Positions 42,775 through 51,174 of a stretch of 64,000 nt of DNA are shown piece after piece. This DNA is from CAVSXS01 sp963767715 (lineage in GTDB: Bacteria; Chloroflexota; Ktedonobacteria; Ktedonobacterales; Ktedonobacteraceae), in assembly GCA_963767715.1 (NCBI GenBank), contig CAVYFA010000016.1, positions 868,001 through 932,000 of the forward strand, in the 5' to 3' direction. The notes under the pieces were generated by a model. It ran no database searches, had not been told where the DNA came from, and saw nothing but the letters and a program-made list of their open reading frames with translations. Made by a program: the position numbers and the translations under genes. Position 1 is the stretch's first letter. Each line of letters begins with the position of its first letter.

Positions 42775-43563
42775 ATGTCTGACATAGCGAAACAACGCCT
42801 GACCATTACGCTTGTGGTGAATGGGCAGCCGTATGAGTGTGAAGTTGAGCCGCAGGAGATCTATCACGAGGCGCTGGAGCACGCGCTGCCGTCGGGGTTG
42901 CTGGTGGGGCATCGCATTCGCATCAGTACGCCGGAGGGTGAGGAGGTCTTCCCCGACATGTTCATCGGCGAGAGCGTGGCGCATTTCAGGACGCGCACGT
43001 TCCATATTGAGGCTATACCCATAGAGCAGGTGGCGGCAGATGGTAGTGAGAAGACGTGGACGAACTTCGGCTTTGACCACATAGCGATAACCGTGGCGGA
43101 CCGCGAGGATGCGAAGGCGTTTTTCAGCGAGGTGTTGGGGATGCGCATTGTGCGCGATGACCGGCACCAGACGGTGCTGACGACCGGTAACACGGCCATT
43201 TTTTGCTTCGGCACTGAGAAGGCACCGCTCTCGGACGGGCTTCCGAGCCGGTGGCACCATATCGGCTTCGTCGTCGATAACCTGGATGCCGCCTATTTCC
43301 ACCTGGCGCATCACGCGAAATTGCGCAGGGAAAAGGTCGGCGACGGATCGGGTTCGATTTCATCGGATTTTACGCTGCTGGAACGCAACGAGCGCTGGTC
43401 GCTCTACTGCTTCTACCGCAACGGCGATACGCGCCTGATGATCCAGCTCTCGGAGATCAAGCCCGAAAATCGCGGCTTCGCCAACCCTCACTACTTCACC
43501 GATAAGATGTACGACTATCTGAGCGGACAATACGGCGTGCGCTTCGAGGAAGAAGAGCTGTGA
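42775..43563 (+). CDS. VOC-domain protein with N-terminal beta-grasp-like extension
   Basis: 262 residues from ATG 42775 (AAAGGA 11 bases upstream). Residues 1-90 (LTITLVVNGQPYECEVEPQE; GHRIRISTPEGEEVFPDMFI) look like a ubiquitin-/2Fe-2S-like beta-grasp domain, but without the Cys needed for a cluster. The VOC part begins FDHIAITVADRE with His102 as likely metal ligand; WHHIGFVVDNLD opens the second module and MIQLSE gives a Glu. A glyoxalase or dioxygenase-type reaction is likely; the substrate is unknown. Confidence 0.75.
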   Translation: MSDIAKQRLTITLVVNGQPYECEVEPQEIYHEALEHALPSGLLVGHRIRISTPEGEEVFPDMFIGESVAHFRTRTFHIEAIPIEQVAADGSEKTWTNFGFDHIAITVADREDAKAFFSEVLGMRIVRDDRHQTVLTTGNTAIFCFGTEKAPLSDGLPSRWHHIGFVVDNLDAAYFHLAHHAKLRREKVGDGSGSISSDFTLLERNERWSLYCFYRNGDTRLMIQLSEIKPENRGFANPHYFTDKMYDYLSGQYGVRFEEEEL

Positions 43564-43590
43564 GAGAATGCATGGGTTGAGAAACAGGCA

Positions 43591-43749
43591 CTAATGCGAA
43601 ACCGCGCCGGTGGCGAAGAAAGCCAGGATGATAAGCCAACTGACCAGGAAGGCGATCAAGAGGCGAATTGCCAGGCCGGAGATGTGAAAATTGCGCCTGC
43701 GCGTCGTGGTTGGAGTGGTGACCTGCATATCGATTCCATTCGTAGCCAT
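43591..43749 (-). CDS. Small single-helix membrane protein
   Basis: 52 residues from ATG 43749, which has GGAG 8 bases upstream. A Thr/Arg-rich N-terminus (VTTPTTTRRRNFHISG) is followed by one helix LAIRLLIAFLVSWLIILAFF. No family known. It lies downstream of the DUF971 gene and its hairpin on the same strand. Confidence 0.6.
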   Translation of the reverse strand: MATNGIDMQVTTPTTTRRRNFHISGLAIRLLIAFLVSWLIILAFFATGAVSH

Positions 43750-43829
43750 AAATAATACTCCATTTGAGAACATAACCAGGTTTTCATAAGTATTTCTGGC
43801 ATCCGTGCCAGCATAGAGTGTAAATTTTA

Positions 43830-43862
43830 ACCCTACATCATTCATAACGAAGGATGTAGGGT
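43830..43862 (-). terminator. Hairpin terminator after the DUF971 gene
   Basis: ACCCTACATC (43830-43839) and GATGTAGGGT (43853-43862) form a perfect 10-bp stem with a 13-base loop. On the minus strand it is followed by TTAAAATTTA, giving a weak T/A tract. It lies 12 bases after the DUF971 stop codon. Confidence 0.65.
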
Positions 43863-43873
43863 GAGTTAACATG

Positions 43874-44215
43874 CTATAGGCGTTTCTTGCGGCACTCGTC
43901 GCATTCGCAGCTCGCGCGCAGCTTCTCGTAGGTGTAGATGCCGGTATGGTGCCCGTCTTCCCAGGTGGGCGTCAGGCCGTAGCGTCCGACTGGTTCTATG
44001 TTGATCAGCGTGGTTTCCTCGACGCTCAGGCTCGTCTTGTTCTGCAGCATGCCCGGCAGACCGCCTTCGCCCGCGCACCAGGCGCAGGGGCAGGCCCAGC
44101 GCAGCGCCTCCCAGTTGTGGATGCTCTCGTGTTCGTCGCTCCATGTCAGTATTAATTGGCGTTTTTCGTCATCGAGAAAGAACGATATGGGTGAGGGATG
44201 ATTATATTGATGCAT
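43874..44215 (-). CDS. DUF971 domain protein
   Basis: 113 residues from the ATG at 44215, which has AGGA 6 bases upstream; a longer reading from 44227 has no site. WSDEHESIHNWEALRWACPC followed by CAGE and the late Cys pair CECDEC are the DUF971 marks, a domain found at the N-terminus of gamma-butyrobetaine hydroxylase and beside ApbC/Mrp-type Fe-S proteins. A role in Fe-S or zinc handling is plausible, not shown. No ApbC gene lies nearby. Confidence 0.88.
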   Translation of the reverse strand: MHQYNHPSPISFFLDDEKRQLILTWSDEHESIHNWEALRWACPCAWCAGEGGLPGMLQNKTSLSVEETTLINIEPVGRYGLTPTWEDGHHTGIYTYEKLRASCECDECRKKRL

Positions 44216-44413
44216 GTATGTCCTCATGGTGATTGGGATTCGGTATATTACATGTATTATATGCCTATTTGAGGAATTTCTCTAGAGTATTACGCCTGTC
44301 TCATTGGTTGTTACCGATGAATGCAACTTCCGTCATAGCAGATAGACCATTATAGATGTGTCGTATGAAATTGTTGTATCTGGAAATGAAACATGTAATA
44401 AGGGTGGCCTGCT

Positions 44414-45106
44414 ATGATGACAGTACTGCTTATCGGGGGATCAGCGAGTATATTGACAGCGATTATCGGCACGCTGCTGGCCCTGCGGCTTCAATATCGC
44501 TGGCTCTCGAAGGAGCGCATCGAGCGTGAAGCCTGGGAGCACGCCCAGGAGATGCATCAACTCAACTGGGAGAAGCAGCAGAGAAAGCGTGCAACCGAGC
44601 TGGAGTGGAGCGTAGCGAGTCAGGTTGAGCAGATTCAGGAGCAGTGGAGCGAATGGGAGTCCAGGGACCAGGACCGTATCAAGCGGGTGCGCCTGGAATA
44701 CGAGTTGCTGCATTTACCCGCCATCGACGAAATGCCCCTGGCGCTGCAAAGCCCGGAACAGGCCTACTCGTTGCCTGCTGAATGGCGGCCCCTTATGCTC
44801 GAGAAGGCCGACCTGCGCGGACACGATTTCTCGCATCGCTACCTCGGCCAGGCCCGCTTGCTTCAAGCTGAGCTGACCGGCGCTAACTTCTACATGGCCG
44901 ACCTGCGCAATGCCTGCCTGCTGGGCGCAAACCTCAGCGAGACCGTGCTGACCGGCGCCAATCTAGCGGGCGCTGACCTGCGCGGGGCGATATTGACGGG
45001 TGCATCACTGCTGGCCGCCGACCTGCACGATACGCTGCTGCACGGGGCCGACCTGCGCGGCGCGCGCAGCCTCACCATTCAGCAGATTCTACGAGGCCCA
45101 CTTTGA
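44414..45106 (+). CDS. Membrane-anchored pentapeptide-repeat protein (first reading frame)
   Basis: 230 residues to the TGA at 45104-45106. An N-terminal membrane helix (VLLIGGSASILTAIIGTLLA) leads to a charged coiled coil (about 35-95) and then pentapeptide repeats of the A(D/N)LxG kind from about 130 to 217 (LEKADLRGHDFSH, LTGANFYMADLRN, LTGANLAGADLRGA, LLHGADLRGAR), which fold as a right-handed square beta-helix. The frame ends ILRGPL at CTT TGA C, a known +1 shift heptamer with GAGG 4 bases before it. The +1 frame carries EAHFDHTTLLDPEID and 80 more residues, the usual kind of ending for this family. See the next entry. Confidence 0.85.
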   Translation: MMTVLLIGGSASILTAIIGTLLALRLQYRWLSKERIEREAWEHAQEMHQLNWEKQQRKRATELEWSVASQVEQIQEQWSEWESRDQDRIKRVRLEYELLHLPAIDEMPLALQSPEQAYSLPAEWRPLMLEKADLRGHDFSHRYLGQARLLQAELTGANFYMADLRNACLLGANLSETVLTGANLAGADLRGAILTGASLLAADLHDTLLHGADLRGARSLTIQQILRGPL

Positions 45107-45365
45107 CCATACCACGCTGCTTGATCCTGAGATCGACAGCACGATGCCGCGCCTGCCGGCTTTGCTCTCTCCCATTTCCAACCCGGGCATTATGCCCGGT
45201 CTGATCCAGCAGGTACTCGAGGCTCCACTCCTGTTGCCGCAAACGTCAGATGATAGCCGCCCTGATGCATATCTTCCGGCCGATTCGCCGGAAAGTTGCG
45301 TTGAAGCTGGTCCAGCCATTCCCACGACAAGACAAAACGGAACGCAACGAGCACGTGTGAATTAA
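45085..45365 (+). other. +1-frame C-terminal tail of the pentapeptide protein
   Basis: The +1 frame is open from before 45085 to the TAA at 45363-45365 and reads FYEAHFDHTTLLDPEIDS and onward, ending NGTQRARVN. AHFDHTTLL is the usual close of a pentapeptide solenoid, so this is the natural tail. It is reached either by +1 slippage at CTT TGA C (45101-45107) or, if one base at about 45086 is an error, by plain reading. Confidence 0.6.
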
Positions 45366-45428
45366 CCGATCCGGTCGCCCCGCGGCTCCTTGTGCTATAC
45401 TAGCATAGAAATGAGATCATCCATAAAT

Positions 45429-45476
45429 CGGCCCGGCGTAGGGACGTGATGCATTGCGTCTCTAGACACCGGGCCG
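45429..45476. repeat. Inverted repeat of the GTAGGGACG type, copy 2
   Basis: Outer arms CGGCCCGG and CCGGGCCG pair perfectly; inner arms GTAGGGACG and CGTCTCTAG pair with a mismatch. It shares the GTAGGGACG core with the hairpin at 4857-4908. It lies 30 bases before the SDR gene and could act as a terminator for the preceding gene or a leader hairpin. Confidence 0.6.
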
Positions 45477-45507
45477 AGTAATAATGGTGATATCAGGGAG
45501 TAGGATA

Positions 45508-46272
45508 ATGGCAGAACACGATATGCCCCTGGCAGGTAAGATTGCACTTGTCACAGGCAGCAGCCAGGGCATTGGGCGGGCAACCGCGCTGCGCCTCGCG
45601 CAATCCGGTGCGGATATCATCATTAACTACCGCAGCAAAGTAAGCGCGGCGCAAGACGCGCGTGCCAGCATTGAGGCGCTGGGCAGGCGATGCGTCGCAA
45701 TCCAGGCGGACGTGAGCCAGGAGGAGGAAGTGACCAGGTTGTTCGCCGAGGCAGCCAGCGCGCTGGGAACAGTGTCGATCCTTGTCAACAACGCTGGCAC
45801 CACGCGAGACAAGCTCATCATACAGATGTCCCTGGCGGACTTTGAGTACGTGCTCAACACCAATTTACGTTCCGCATTCCTCTGCACCAAGGCCGCCCTG
45901 CGTGGGATGATGAGGGCGCGCTGGGGGCGTATCGTCAATATTTCTTCACCGGCGGGCCTGTTGGGAAACGCCGGGCAGGCCAATTACGCCGCGTCCAAAG
46001 CGGCCATCGTCGCCCTGACGATCAGCACAGCACGTGAGATGGCCAGCCGCAACATAACGGTCAATGCCATCGCTCCAGGCTTTATCCCAACCGAACTCAC
46101 CTCGTCGCTGACCGAACAACAGCGCCAGGCCATGCTCGACGTGACGCCGCTGGGGCGTTTCGGCACGCCCGAGGAGATTGCCTCTGCAATCCACTTCCTC
46201 TGTTTGCCGGAGGCCGGCTACATCACCGGTCAAATCATCGGTGTAGATGGCGGAATGGCGATGCACATCTGA
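45508..46272 (+). CDS. 3-oxoacyl-ACP reductase-like SDR (FabG type)
   Basis: 254 residues from ATG 45508 (GGAG upstream). Cofactor motif TGSSQGIG, NNAGTTRDKLIIQMS (the FabG-type NNAGxTRD), catalytic Ser in NISSPAG, and YAASKAA with Tyr and Lys. The late ITGQIIGVDGGMAM is characteristic of FabG-like reductases. Isolated from fatty-acid genes, so it may be a paralogue with another substrate. Confidence 0.87.
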   Translation: MAEHDMPLAGKIALVTGSSQGIGRATALRLAQSGADIIINYRSKVSAAQDARASIEALGRRCVAIQADVSQEEEVTRLFAEAASALGTVSILVNNAGTTRDKLIIQMSLADFEYVLNTNLRSAFLCTKAALRGMMRARWGRIVNISSPAGLLGNAGQANYAASKAAIVALTISTAREMASRNITVNAIAPGFIPTELTSSLTEQQRQAMLDVTPLGRFGTPEEIASAIHFLCLPEAGYITGQIIGVDGGMAMHI

Positions 46273-46346
46273 CATATTCGTGAAACAAATCGGATGCAGT
46301 TTTGCTCTAAGTGTAAAACGCCAGTTCACTAAAGGAGACTGCACCT

Positions 46347-47213
46347 ATGAGCTTGATTGAAACCGAGGTAACGAATCGCTTTACCTTTGAGGCCTTCGCC
46401 TCATATCCTTTTTATACAGAGATTAATCGTTCGCTGGTGCGCCAGGCGCTGACGCCGTTCGCTCGCTATCCTGGCACCGCCCCGCTCACCATCGTTGATA
46501 TGGCCTGTGGAACGGGAGCCGTAACGCGCCTGGTCGCCGAAGAGATGCAGCGCAAACACCGTCGCGCGCACATTATCGGCGTCGACCCCTCTGCTGAGGC
46601 GCTGCGCAGGGCCAGAAAGTGCTTGGAGCCGCTGGAGGGCGACGGAGTCTCCGTCGAATTTATCCAGGGAGATACCGGAGACCTTCCGCGTTTTGTAAAC
46701 CACGCCAATGCCGCCTTCTTCTGTAACGCTATCCACCTGCTTCCCGATAAACTCGCCGCCTTCCGCCTCATTGCCGGCATACTCGCGCCGGGCGGCATTT
46801 TCGCCTGCAACAGCGGCTTTTACCAGGGCACCTATATTGAAGGGACAGACCGTTTTTACCGGCTCTGGACCAACAAGGCGGTTCGGTGGCTGCGCCGCGA
46901 ACATCCCGATGTGCACCTGTCGCGCGACGCCAAGGCTATGGCTATGCAGTGGCTGACGGCCGAGGAATACGTGAACCAGCTCAAAGAGAGCGGCTTCGAG
47001 CACGTGGAGGCGTACCAGGAAATTGGAGAAATCCCTCTCGATGCCTGGCGCGACATAGGGCATTACTGGCTCTTCATCGAAGGGGCTTTGCCTGGTGTGC
47101 CATTACCCCTGGGCGCGGCTGCCCTGCAGACCGCAGTCTACCAGGCCGGCGAAGAAATGGGCATTGACGCCACACCTCGCAACTGGCTGCAATTGATCGC
47201 CTCGAAGAAGTGA
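46347..47213 (+). CDS. Class I SAM-dependent methyltransferase
   Basis: 288 residues, AAAGGAG upstream of ATG 46347. Motif I VDMACGTGAVTRLVAEEM binds SAM; GVDPSAEALRRARKCL holds the acidic residue for the ribose; GDTGDLPRF and CNAIHLLPDKLAAFRLIAGI match motifs II-III. The substrate is unknown. A C-terminal helical stretch of about 110 residues may cap the active site. Confidence 0.85.
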   Translation: MSLIETEVTNRFTFEAFASYPFYTEINRSLVRQALTPFARYPGTAPLTIVDMACGTGAVTRLVAEEMQRKHRRAHIIGVDPSAEALRRARKCLEPLEGDGVSVEFIQGDTGDLPRFVNHANAAFFCNAIHLLPDKLAAFRLIAGILAPGGIFACNSGFYQGTYIEGTDRFYRLWTNKAVRWLRREHPDVHLSRDAKAMAMQWLTAEEYVNQLKESGFEHVEAYQEIGEIPLDAWRDIGHYWLFIEGALPGVPLPLGAAALQTAVYQAGEEMGIDATPRNWLQLIASKK

Positions 47214-47353
47214 GCAGGGCTACCTGCTCGCGGCTGCCGAAGCAGGGTATATCCCGCGCTTCCTTCATATGCGTGTGCTACAATATCGCTTAAGCGCACG
47301 TGTAGTAATCGTGCGCGTCCTGTTCTCACTATCCCGGTAAAGGAGAGTACGTT

Positions 47354-48154
47354 ATGCAATGGGCTATCGCTTCAGCAGCTTTTCTCGCCTCTGCTGTTGA
47401 ATTTGTCGAAGCCTTGACGATAGTGCTGGTGGTCGGCGTCACCATCAACTGGCGCAGCTCGCTCGTCGGCGCGTTCGCGGCGGTGGCCACGCTGGCGGTC
47501 ATCGTAGGAACGCTGGGAGTCGCCATCGTCCAACTGGTGCCGATCGACGCGCTGCGGCTATTCGTCGGTATCATTCTGATTCTGTTCGGTCTGAAGTGGC
47601 TTAAGAAGGCCATCCTGCGCTACAGCGGGTTGAAGTCGCTGCACGACGAAGAGGCTATCTTCGAGGAGAAGATGGCGGAAATTCGCGCGCGAGGAGAGAC
47701 TATCGCACCTAATCTGCAGCCGTTCGGCGTCGCGCTTTCCTATAAAGCGGTTCTGCTCGAAGGCCTGGAGGTCGCGTTCATCGTCATCACCTTCGGCAGC
47801 AGCATCTCAAAAGCGGAGACTTCCAGCGGTATCGCCTCAGCCGCGCTGGGTGCGGCTGCCGCCGGCATTCTGGTGATCCTGGCCGGGTGGCTTGTCAAAG
47901 CGCCCCTGACAAAGGTTCCCGAAAATACGCTGAAGTTCGTCGTCGGCATCATGCTTACCTCCTTTGGGACGTTCTGGGCCGGCGAAGGCTTCGGTTATAG
48001 CTGGGCTCCCCTGTCTGATCTCTTCATCCCCATCCTGGCAGCGATTTACCTGCTCGCGAGCTTGCTACTGGTGACCTGGTTGAAGTCGGTGAAGCGCCGC
48101 CAGCTTGCAGCGGCTAAGGCCCGGGAAACGCCGGTCGGCAGTCTGCGCGCCTGA
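47354..48154 (+). CDS. COG4280-like integral membrane protein
   Basis: 266 residues. Seven or so helices with two related acidic motifs: EFVEALTIVLVVGVT near the N-terminus and EGLEVAFIVITFGSS in the middle, as expected for a two-fold repeated transporter. SFGTFWAGEGFGYSW is a further family mark. The layout resembles the GDT1/TMEM165 and FTR1-like cation transporters; a divalent cation or iron transport role is an inference. RBS AAAGGAG upstream. The 66-residue membrane protein follows 16 bases later. Confidence 0.72.
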   Translation: MQWAIASAAFLASAVEFVEALTIVLVVGVTINWRSSLVGAFAAVATLAVIVGTLGVAIVQLVPIDALRLFVGIILILFGLKWLKKAILRYSGLKSLHDEEAIFEEKMAEIRARGETIAPNLQPFGVALSYKAVLLEGLEVAFIVITFGSSISKAETSSGIASAALGAAAAGILVILAGWLVKAPLTKVPENTLKFVVGIMLTSFGTFWAGEGFGYSWAPLSDLFIPILAAIYLLASLLLVTWLKSVKRRQLAAAKARETPVGSLRA

Positions 48155-48170
48155 GAGAGGGAGATCGTTC

Positions 48171-48371
48171 ATGAAAGTCATCAAGGCTATCTATAACTTC
48201 ATCGTCGGCGATATGATTATCCTGATCGGAGTGGCGATCGTGGTCGTAGCGCTCGGCATCATAAACTTTGCTGCTCCTGACGTCGGGCACGTCATTGCCG
48301 GGCCCGTACTGATCGTCGCGGTGCTCGTCGTACTGTTTGCGACCCTCTTTCGCGAAACAAGGGGCAGGTGA
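48171..48371 (+). CDS. Small two-helix membrane protein
   Basis: 66 residues from ATG 48171 (GAGAGGGAG upstream). Two hydrophobic helices (FIVGDMIILIGVAIVVVALG; GHVIAGPVLIVAVLVVLFAT) with a basic end (FRETRGR). Being directly after the COG4280-like gene it may be a subunit or chaperone of that transporter. Confidence 0.7.
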   Translation: MKVIKAIYNFIVGDMIILIGVAIVVVALGIINFAAPDVGHVIAGPVLIVAVLVVLFATLFRETRGR

Positions 48372-48383
48372 GCGAAAAGAAGC

Positions 48384-48412
48384 AGTAGGAGCCGGTTACG
48401 GCCCCTACTTTT
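48384..48412 (+). terminator. Intrinsic terminator
   Basis: AGTAGGAGCCG, GTTA loop, CGGCCCCTACT then TTTT: a 10-bp stem with one mismatch, followed by a T run at 48409-48412. It lies 12 bases after the small membrane-protein gene and closes that unit. Confidence 0.75.
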
Positions 48413-48531
48413 GAATTCCGCAAATTTCGCCTACAACCTGTGCCGTTGGCGGTTGACGGCTAATGGCTGACCTGTTATCATTTGGACAGGAAACGCAACA
48501 GAGCATATTTTCGCTAGCTGGGGACATGAGA

Positions 48532-49521
48532 ATGCAGTACGAGGATGCAAAGGATTGGCGCGAACTGCTCGGAATAATCATCCAGGATCCCAGGTTCAAG
48601 CAGCGCATCATTGACGAGTTAGGCATTAAGCCCATTACACTCAATCGCTGGGTAGAGGGCCAATCCGAGCCGCGCCAACAAAACTTCCGGCAGCTCGTCA
48701 CGGTCCTGCCCGAGTTCCGGGAATACTTCTATGAAATACTCGGTGAAGAGTTCACGGATTCCGCAATCACCAGCGCGAGCGATGCCTCTAAAGTAATACC
48801 TGGCGAATTCTTCGCGCGCGTGCTCTCAGAGCGTTCAAACACGCAAAAGTCTTTACGCTTCTGGTCACTTTGTAATCTCATTCTCCAGCAAGCTGTCGGG
48901 CTGCTCGACCCGGAACATCTCGGCATGGCGATCACAGTTGTGCAGTGCATGAAGTCCTCCCATAGTCCCTACATCCGCAGCCTGCGCGAGACGGCGGCCT
49001 ATGGCACCATTCCCTGGCAGAGTAATATGGAACAGAAAGGCATGTTCCTGGGCGCTGAGTCCCTGGCGGGCTACTGCGTCAACCTGTGCCGGGGAGTCGA
49101 AAACAACGATGTGCGTGACCGTACCAATCCGCTTCCAGCCCACCAGGTGCCGTATGAACTAAGCGCGGCCGCCTATCCGATCTTACTATCCGGGAAAGTT
49201 GCCGGATGTATTCTGGTTTCTAGCACACAGCCCAACTATTTTCTCTCGCAATACCGTCTGAACCTGGTTCGTATCTACGCCAACCTGGTCGCCCTGCTCT
49301 TTGAGCCGGGGGAGTTTTATCTTCCCGACGACATCAGGCTGCAGGTGATGCCGCTTCACGACAGGCAGTTACAATATTTTGCCGACTTCCGCAACCGCGT
49401 CCTGGAAACGATGAGAGAGCGCCATATCACGAATATCGAAGCGGAGCAACTTGTCTGGGAAGCCATTGAAGAGGATTTGCTGGCGCTGGAAAAGCAGGAA
49501 GGACTCGTTGTTGCCGAATAG
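48532..49521 (+). CDS. XRE-like helix-turn-helix and GAF-domain regulator
   Basis: 329 residues from ATG 48532 (GGGGA 7 bases upstream; ATG 48463 would add 23 residues but lacks a site). An N-terminal helix-turn-helix (WRELLGIIIQDPRFKQRIID, ELGIKPITLNRWVEGQSEPR) is followed by a GAF-like sensor domain (about 110-270: HLGMAITVVQCMKSSHSPYI, YELSAAAYPILLSGKVAGCI) and a helical end. Cytoplasmic regulator; ligand and targets unknown. This architecture is common in Ktedonobacteria. Confidence 0.8.
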   Translation: MQYEDAKDWRELLGIIIQDPRFKQRIIDELGIKPITLNRWVEGQSEPRQQNFRQLVTVLPEFREYFYEILGEEFTDSAITSASDASKVIPGEFFARVLSERSNTQKSLRFWSLCNLILQQAVGLLDPEHLGMAITVVQCMKSSHSPYIRSLRETAAYGTIPWQSNMEQKGMFLGAESLAGYCVNLCRGVENNDVRDRTNPLPAHQVPYELSAAAYPILLSGKVAGCILVSSTQPNYFLSQYRLNLVRIYANLVALLFEPGEFYLPDDIRLQVMPLHDRQLQYFADFRNRVLETMRERHITNIEAEQLVWEAIEEDLLALEKQEGLVVAE

Positions 49522-49541
49522 CAAAGAGAAGCTGAGCAGCT

Positions 49542-50345
49542 ATGTTCGATGACTTTAACGGAGCACTCGCATTTCGCTGGCACCAGGCCTGTATCGGCGG
49601 GGGGACGCTGCTCACCGGTGAGACGACGGTGCGCATGGCTTTTGACGCCGCCCGGCAGGGAAACTATACCGATGCGCAAATCGATGACTACGGGCGCCTG
49701 CCGCGTTCGCAATTCCCCTGGCGTCCGCCCCTGCGCATGGAGGTCAGCGCCCGAGCCTCACTGCCTGCCGCGAGTCTGACGGGTAGCGCGGATCAGGCGC
49801 ATACGTTGCGCGGTACAGCCGGTTTCGGCTTCTGGAACTATCCTTTCTCCGTGCGAGGCGACCCGCTTATGCTTCCCGAAGCCGTGTGGTTCTTCTACGC
49901 CTCGCCCCCCTCGAATATGGCGCTTGTTCCGGGTGTGCCGGGCTGGGGCTGGAAGGCGCAGGTCGTACATAGCATGCGTCCGTCCACCGTCGCGGCCGCG
50001 CTGCCGCTGGCAGTGACCACCGTGCTGGGCGTCTTGAGCGGGGATTCACGGCCAGCGGGGCGCTGGATGCAGCGCCTGACGGGCGCGCAAGAAGCCCTGC
50101 TCGATGTAGAGATGACCGATTGGCATACCTATGAGCTGGAGTGGCATTCACAGGAAGCCCTCTTCTGGGTGGATGGAGAGCTGGTATTGCGCGCGCCTCA
50201 GCCGCCGGCGCGTCCACTCGGATTCGTGGCCTGGCTCGATAACCAGTACGCGGTCGTCACGCCGCGCGGCGTCTTCCGCTTCGGCACCGTCGATAGCGGG
50301 CCGCAGTGGTTCGAGCTCGACGCGGTAAGGATCGACCCGCTATAA
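49542..50345 (+). CDS. Concanavalin/GH16-fold-like protein without catalytic motif
   Basis: 267 residues, no signal peptide. Strand-rich with DWHTYELEWHSQEALFWVDG, the usual strand pair of GH16/laminarinase-fold proteins (FHxYxxxWxxxxIxFYVDG). The ExDxE catalytic motif of GH16 is not present, so it is probably a binding protein or an enzyme of another kind. Convergent with the HAD gene, overlapping by 6 bases at the stops. Confidence 0.65.
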   Translation: MFDDFNGALAFRWHQACIGGGTLLTGETTVRMAFDAARQGNYTDAQIDDYGRLPRSQFPWRPPLRMEVSARASLPAASLTGSADQAHTLRGTAGFGFWNYPFSVRGDPLMLPEAVWFFYASPPSNMALVPGVPGWGWKAQVVHSMRPSTVAAALPLAVTTVLGVLSGDSRPAGRWMQRLTGAQEALLDVEMTDWHTYELEWHSQEALFWVDGELVLRAPQPPARPLGFVAWLDNQYAVVTPRGVFRFGTVDSGPQWFELDAVRIDPL

Positions 50346-51002
50346 TCCGAAGAGCGCGTTGACGCGTGCCACATCAACCTCGCTGAGATCCCTGACTACC
50401 AGGTCGGCGGCGCGCAGGCCGGGCAGGTCGCGCTCCCCGGCGACGGCGATGCAGCGCATCCCCGCAGCGCGCGCGGCCTGGATGCCCGCCACGGCGTCCT
50501 CAATCACCAGTGAACGCGAGGGAGGCACGCCCAGCTCGGCGGCGGCTTTGAGGAAGATGTCGGGCGCCGGTTTGCCGCGAGCCACCGCCTCGCCTGAGAC
50601 GAGGACGGGGAGATAGCGTTCGAGGTGCAGCACGTCGCTGATAAGCTGGATATTTTCAACGGGAGTGGAAGTAGCCAGCGCCTGCCGGTACCCGGCCTCG
50701 TGCAATCCTCGCATCAGCTCCTGTGCGCCCGGCAGGAAAGCCGCCGTGTCCCGGATGTATTCCCGGAAATAGACCTCCTTGCGATTGGCAAGTTCCGCCA
50801 GGCGCTGCGCCGGAATGCTGCCCCAGAACTGTGGGATGATATCATCGTTGCGTTTGCCGAAGGTGGCCCAGAAATCGACGTCACTGAAGCTGACGCCCTC
50901 CTCTTTCGCCAAATGCTGCCAGGCGCGGCGGTGCTCGTCCGCGCTGTCGATGACCACTCCATCAAGGTCCCAGATCACCGCCAGTGTTGTTGTTTGTGCC
51001 AT
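50340..51002 (-). CDS. HAD-superfamily phosphatase/beta-phosphoglucomutase-like protein
   Basis: 220 residues from ATG 51002 (GGAG 10 bases upstream; a long upstream extension is not credible). Motif I WDLDGVVIDSAD with the nucleophile and general-acid Asp pair, motif II ATSTP, motif III with Lys in ARGKPAPD and the acidic pair in IEDAVAGIQAA. The cap domain (HRRAWQHLAKEEGVSF onward) fits subclass I, as in beta-PGM and phosphoglycolate phosphatase. Sugar phosphates are likely substrates. No partner gene. Confidence 0.9.
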   Translation of the reverse strand: MAQTTTLAVIWDLDGVVIDSADEHRRAWQHLAKEEGVSFSDVDFWATFGKRNDDIIPQFWGSIPAQRLAELANRKEVYFREYIRDTAAFLPGAQELMRGLHEAGYRQALATSTPVENIQLISDVLHLERYLPVLVSGEAVARGKPAPDIFLKAAAELGVPPSRSLVIEDAVAGIQAARAAGMRCIAVAGERDLPGLRAADLVVRDLSEVDVARVNALFGL

Positions 51003-51043
51003 GCAGTAGAAGCTCCTGTCTGTTTGCTCAATGATATCACAAT

Positions 51044-51084
51044 GGCGACCGACGGCAACCCTTGCGGTTGCCATGTACATCGCC
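51044..51084. repeat. Short inverted repeat (CCTTGCGG type)
   Basis: GGCAACC-CTTGC-GGTTGCC (51054-51072) is perfect; outer GGCGA (51044-51048) and TCGCC (51080-51084) extend the pairing. A CCTTGCGGTCGCC scrap is also at 42359-42371. It lies upstream of the HAD gene. Confidence 0.5.
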
Positions 51085-51174
51085 GTGTGTAAAACTGGAC
51101 TGTCGATGATAGGGGTGATACAATAGCATTGGATATGTTCCCTGACCATTTGCCTGCACCGGCGCTGGAGCGCG

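Noticed and set aside
49542..50345. Active GH16 glucanase
   Set aside because: The fold signature is present but the ExDxE catalytic triad is absent, and there is no export signal.
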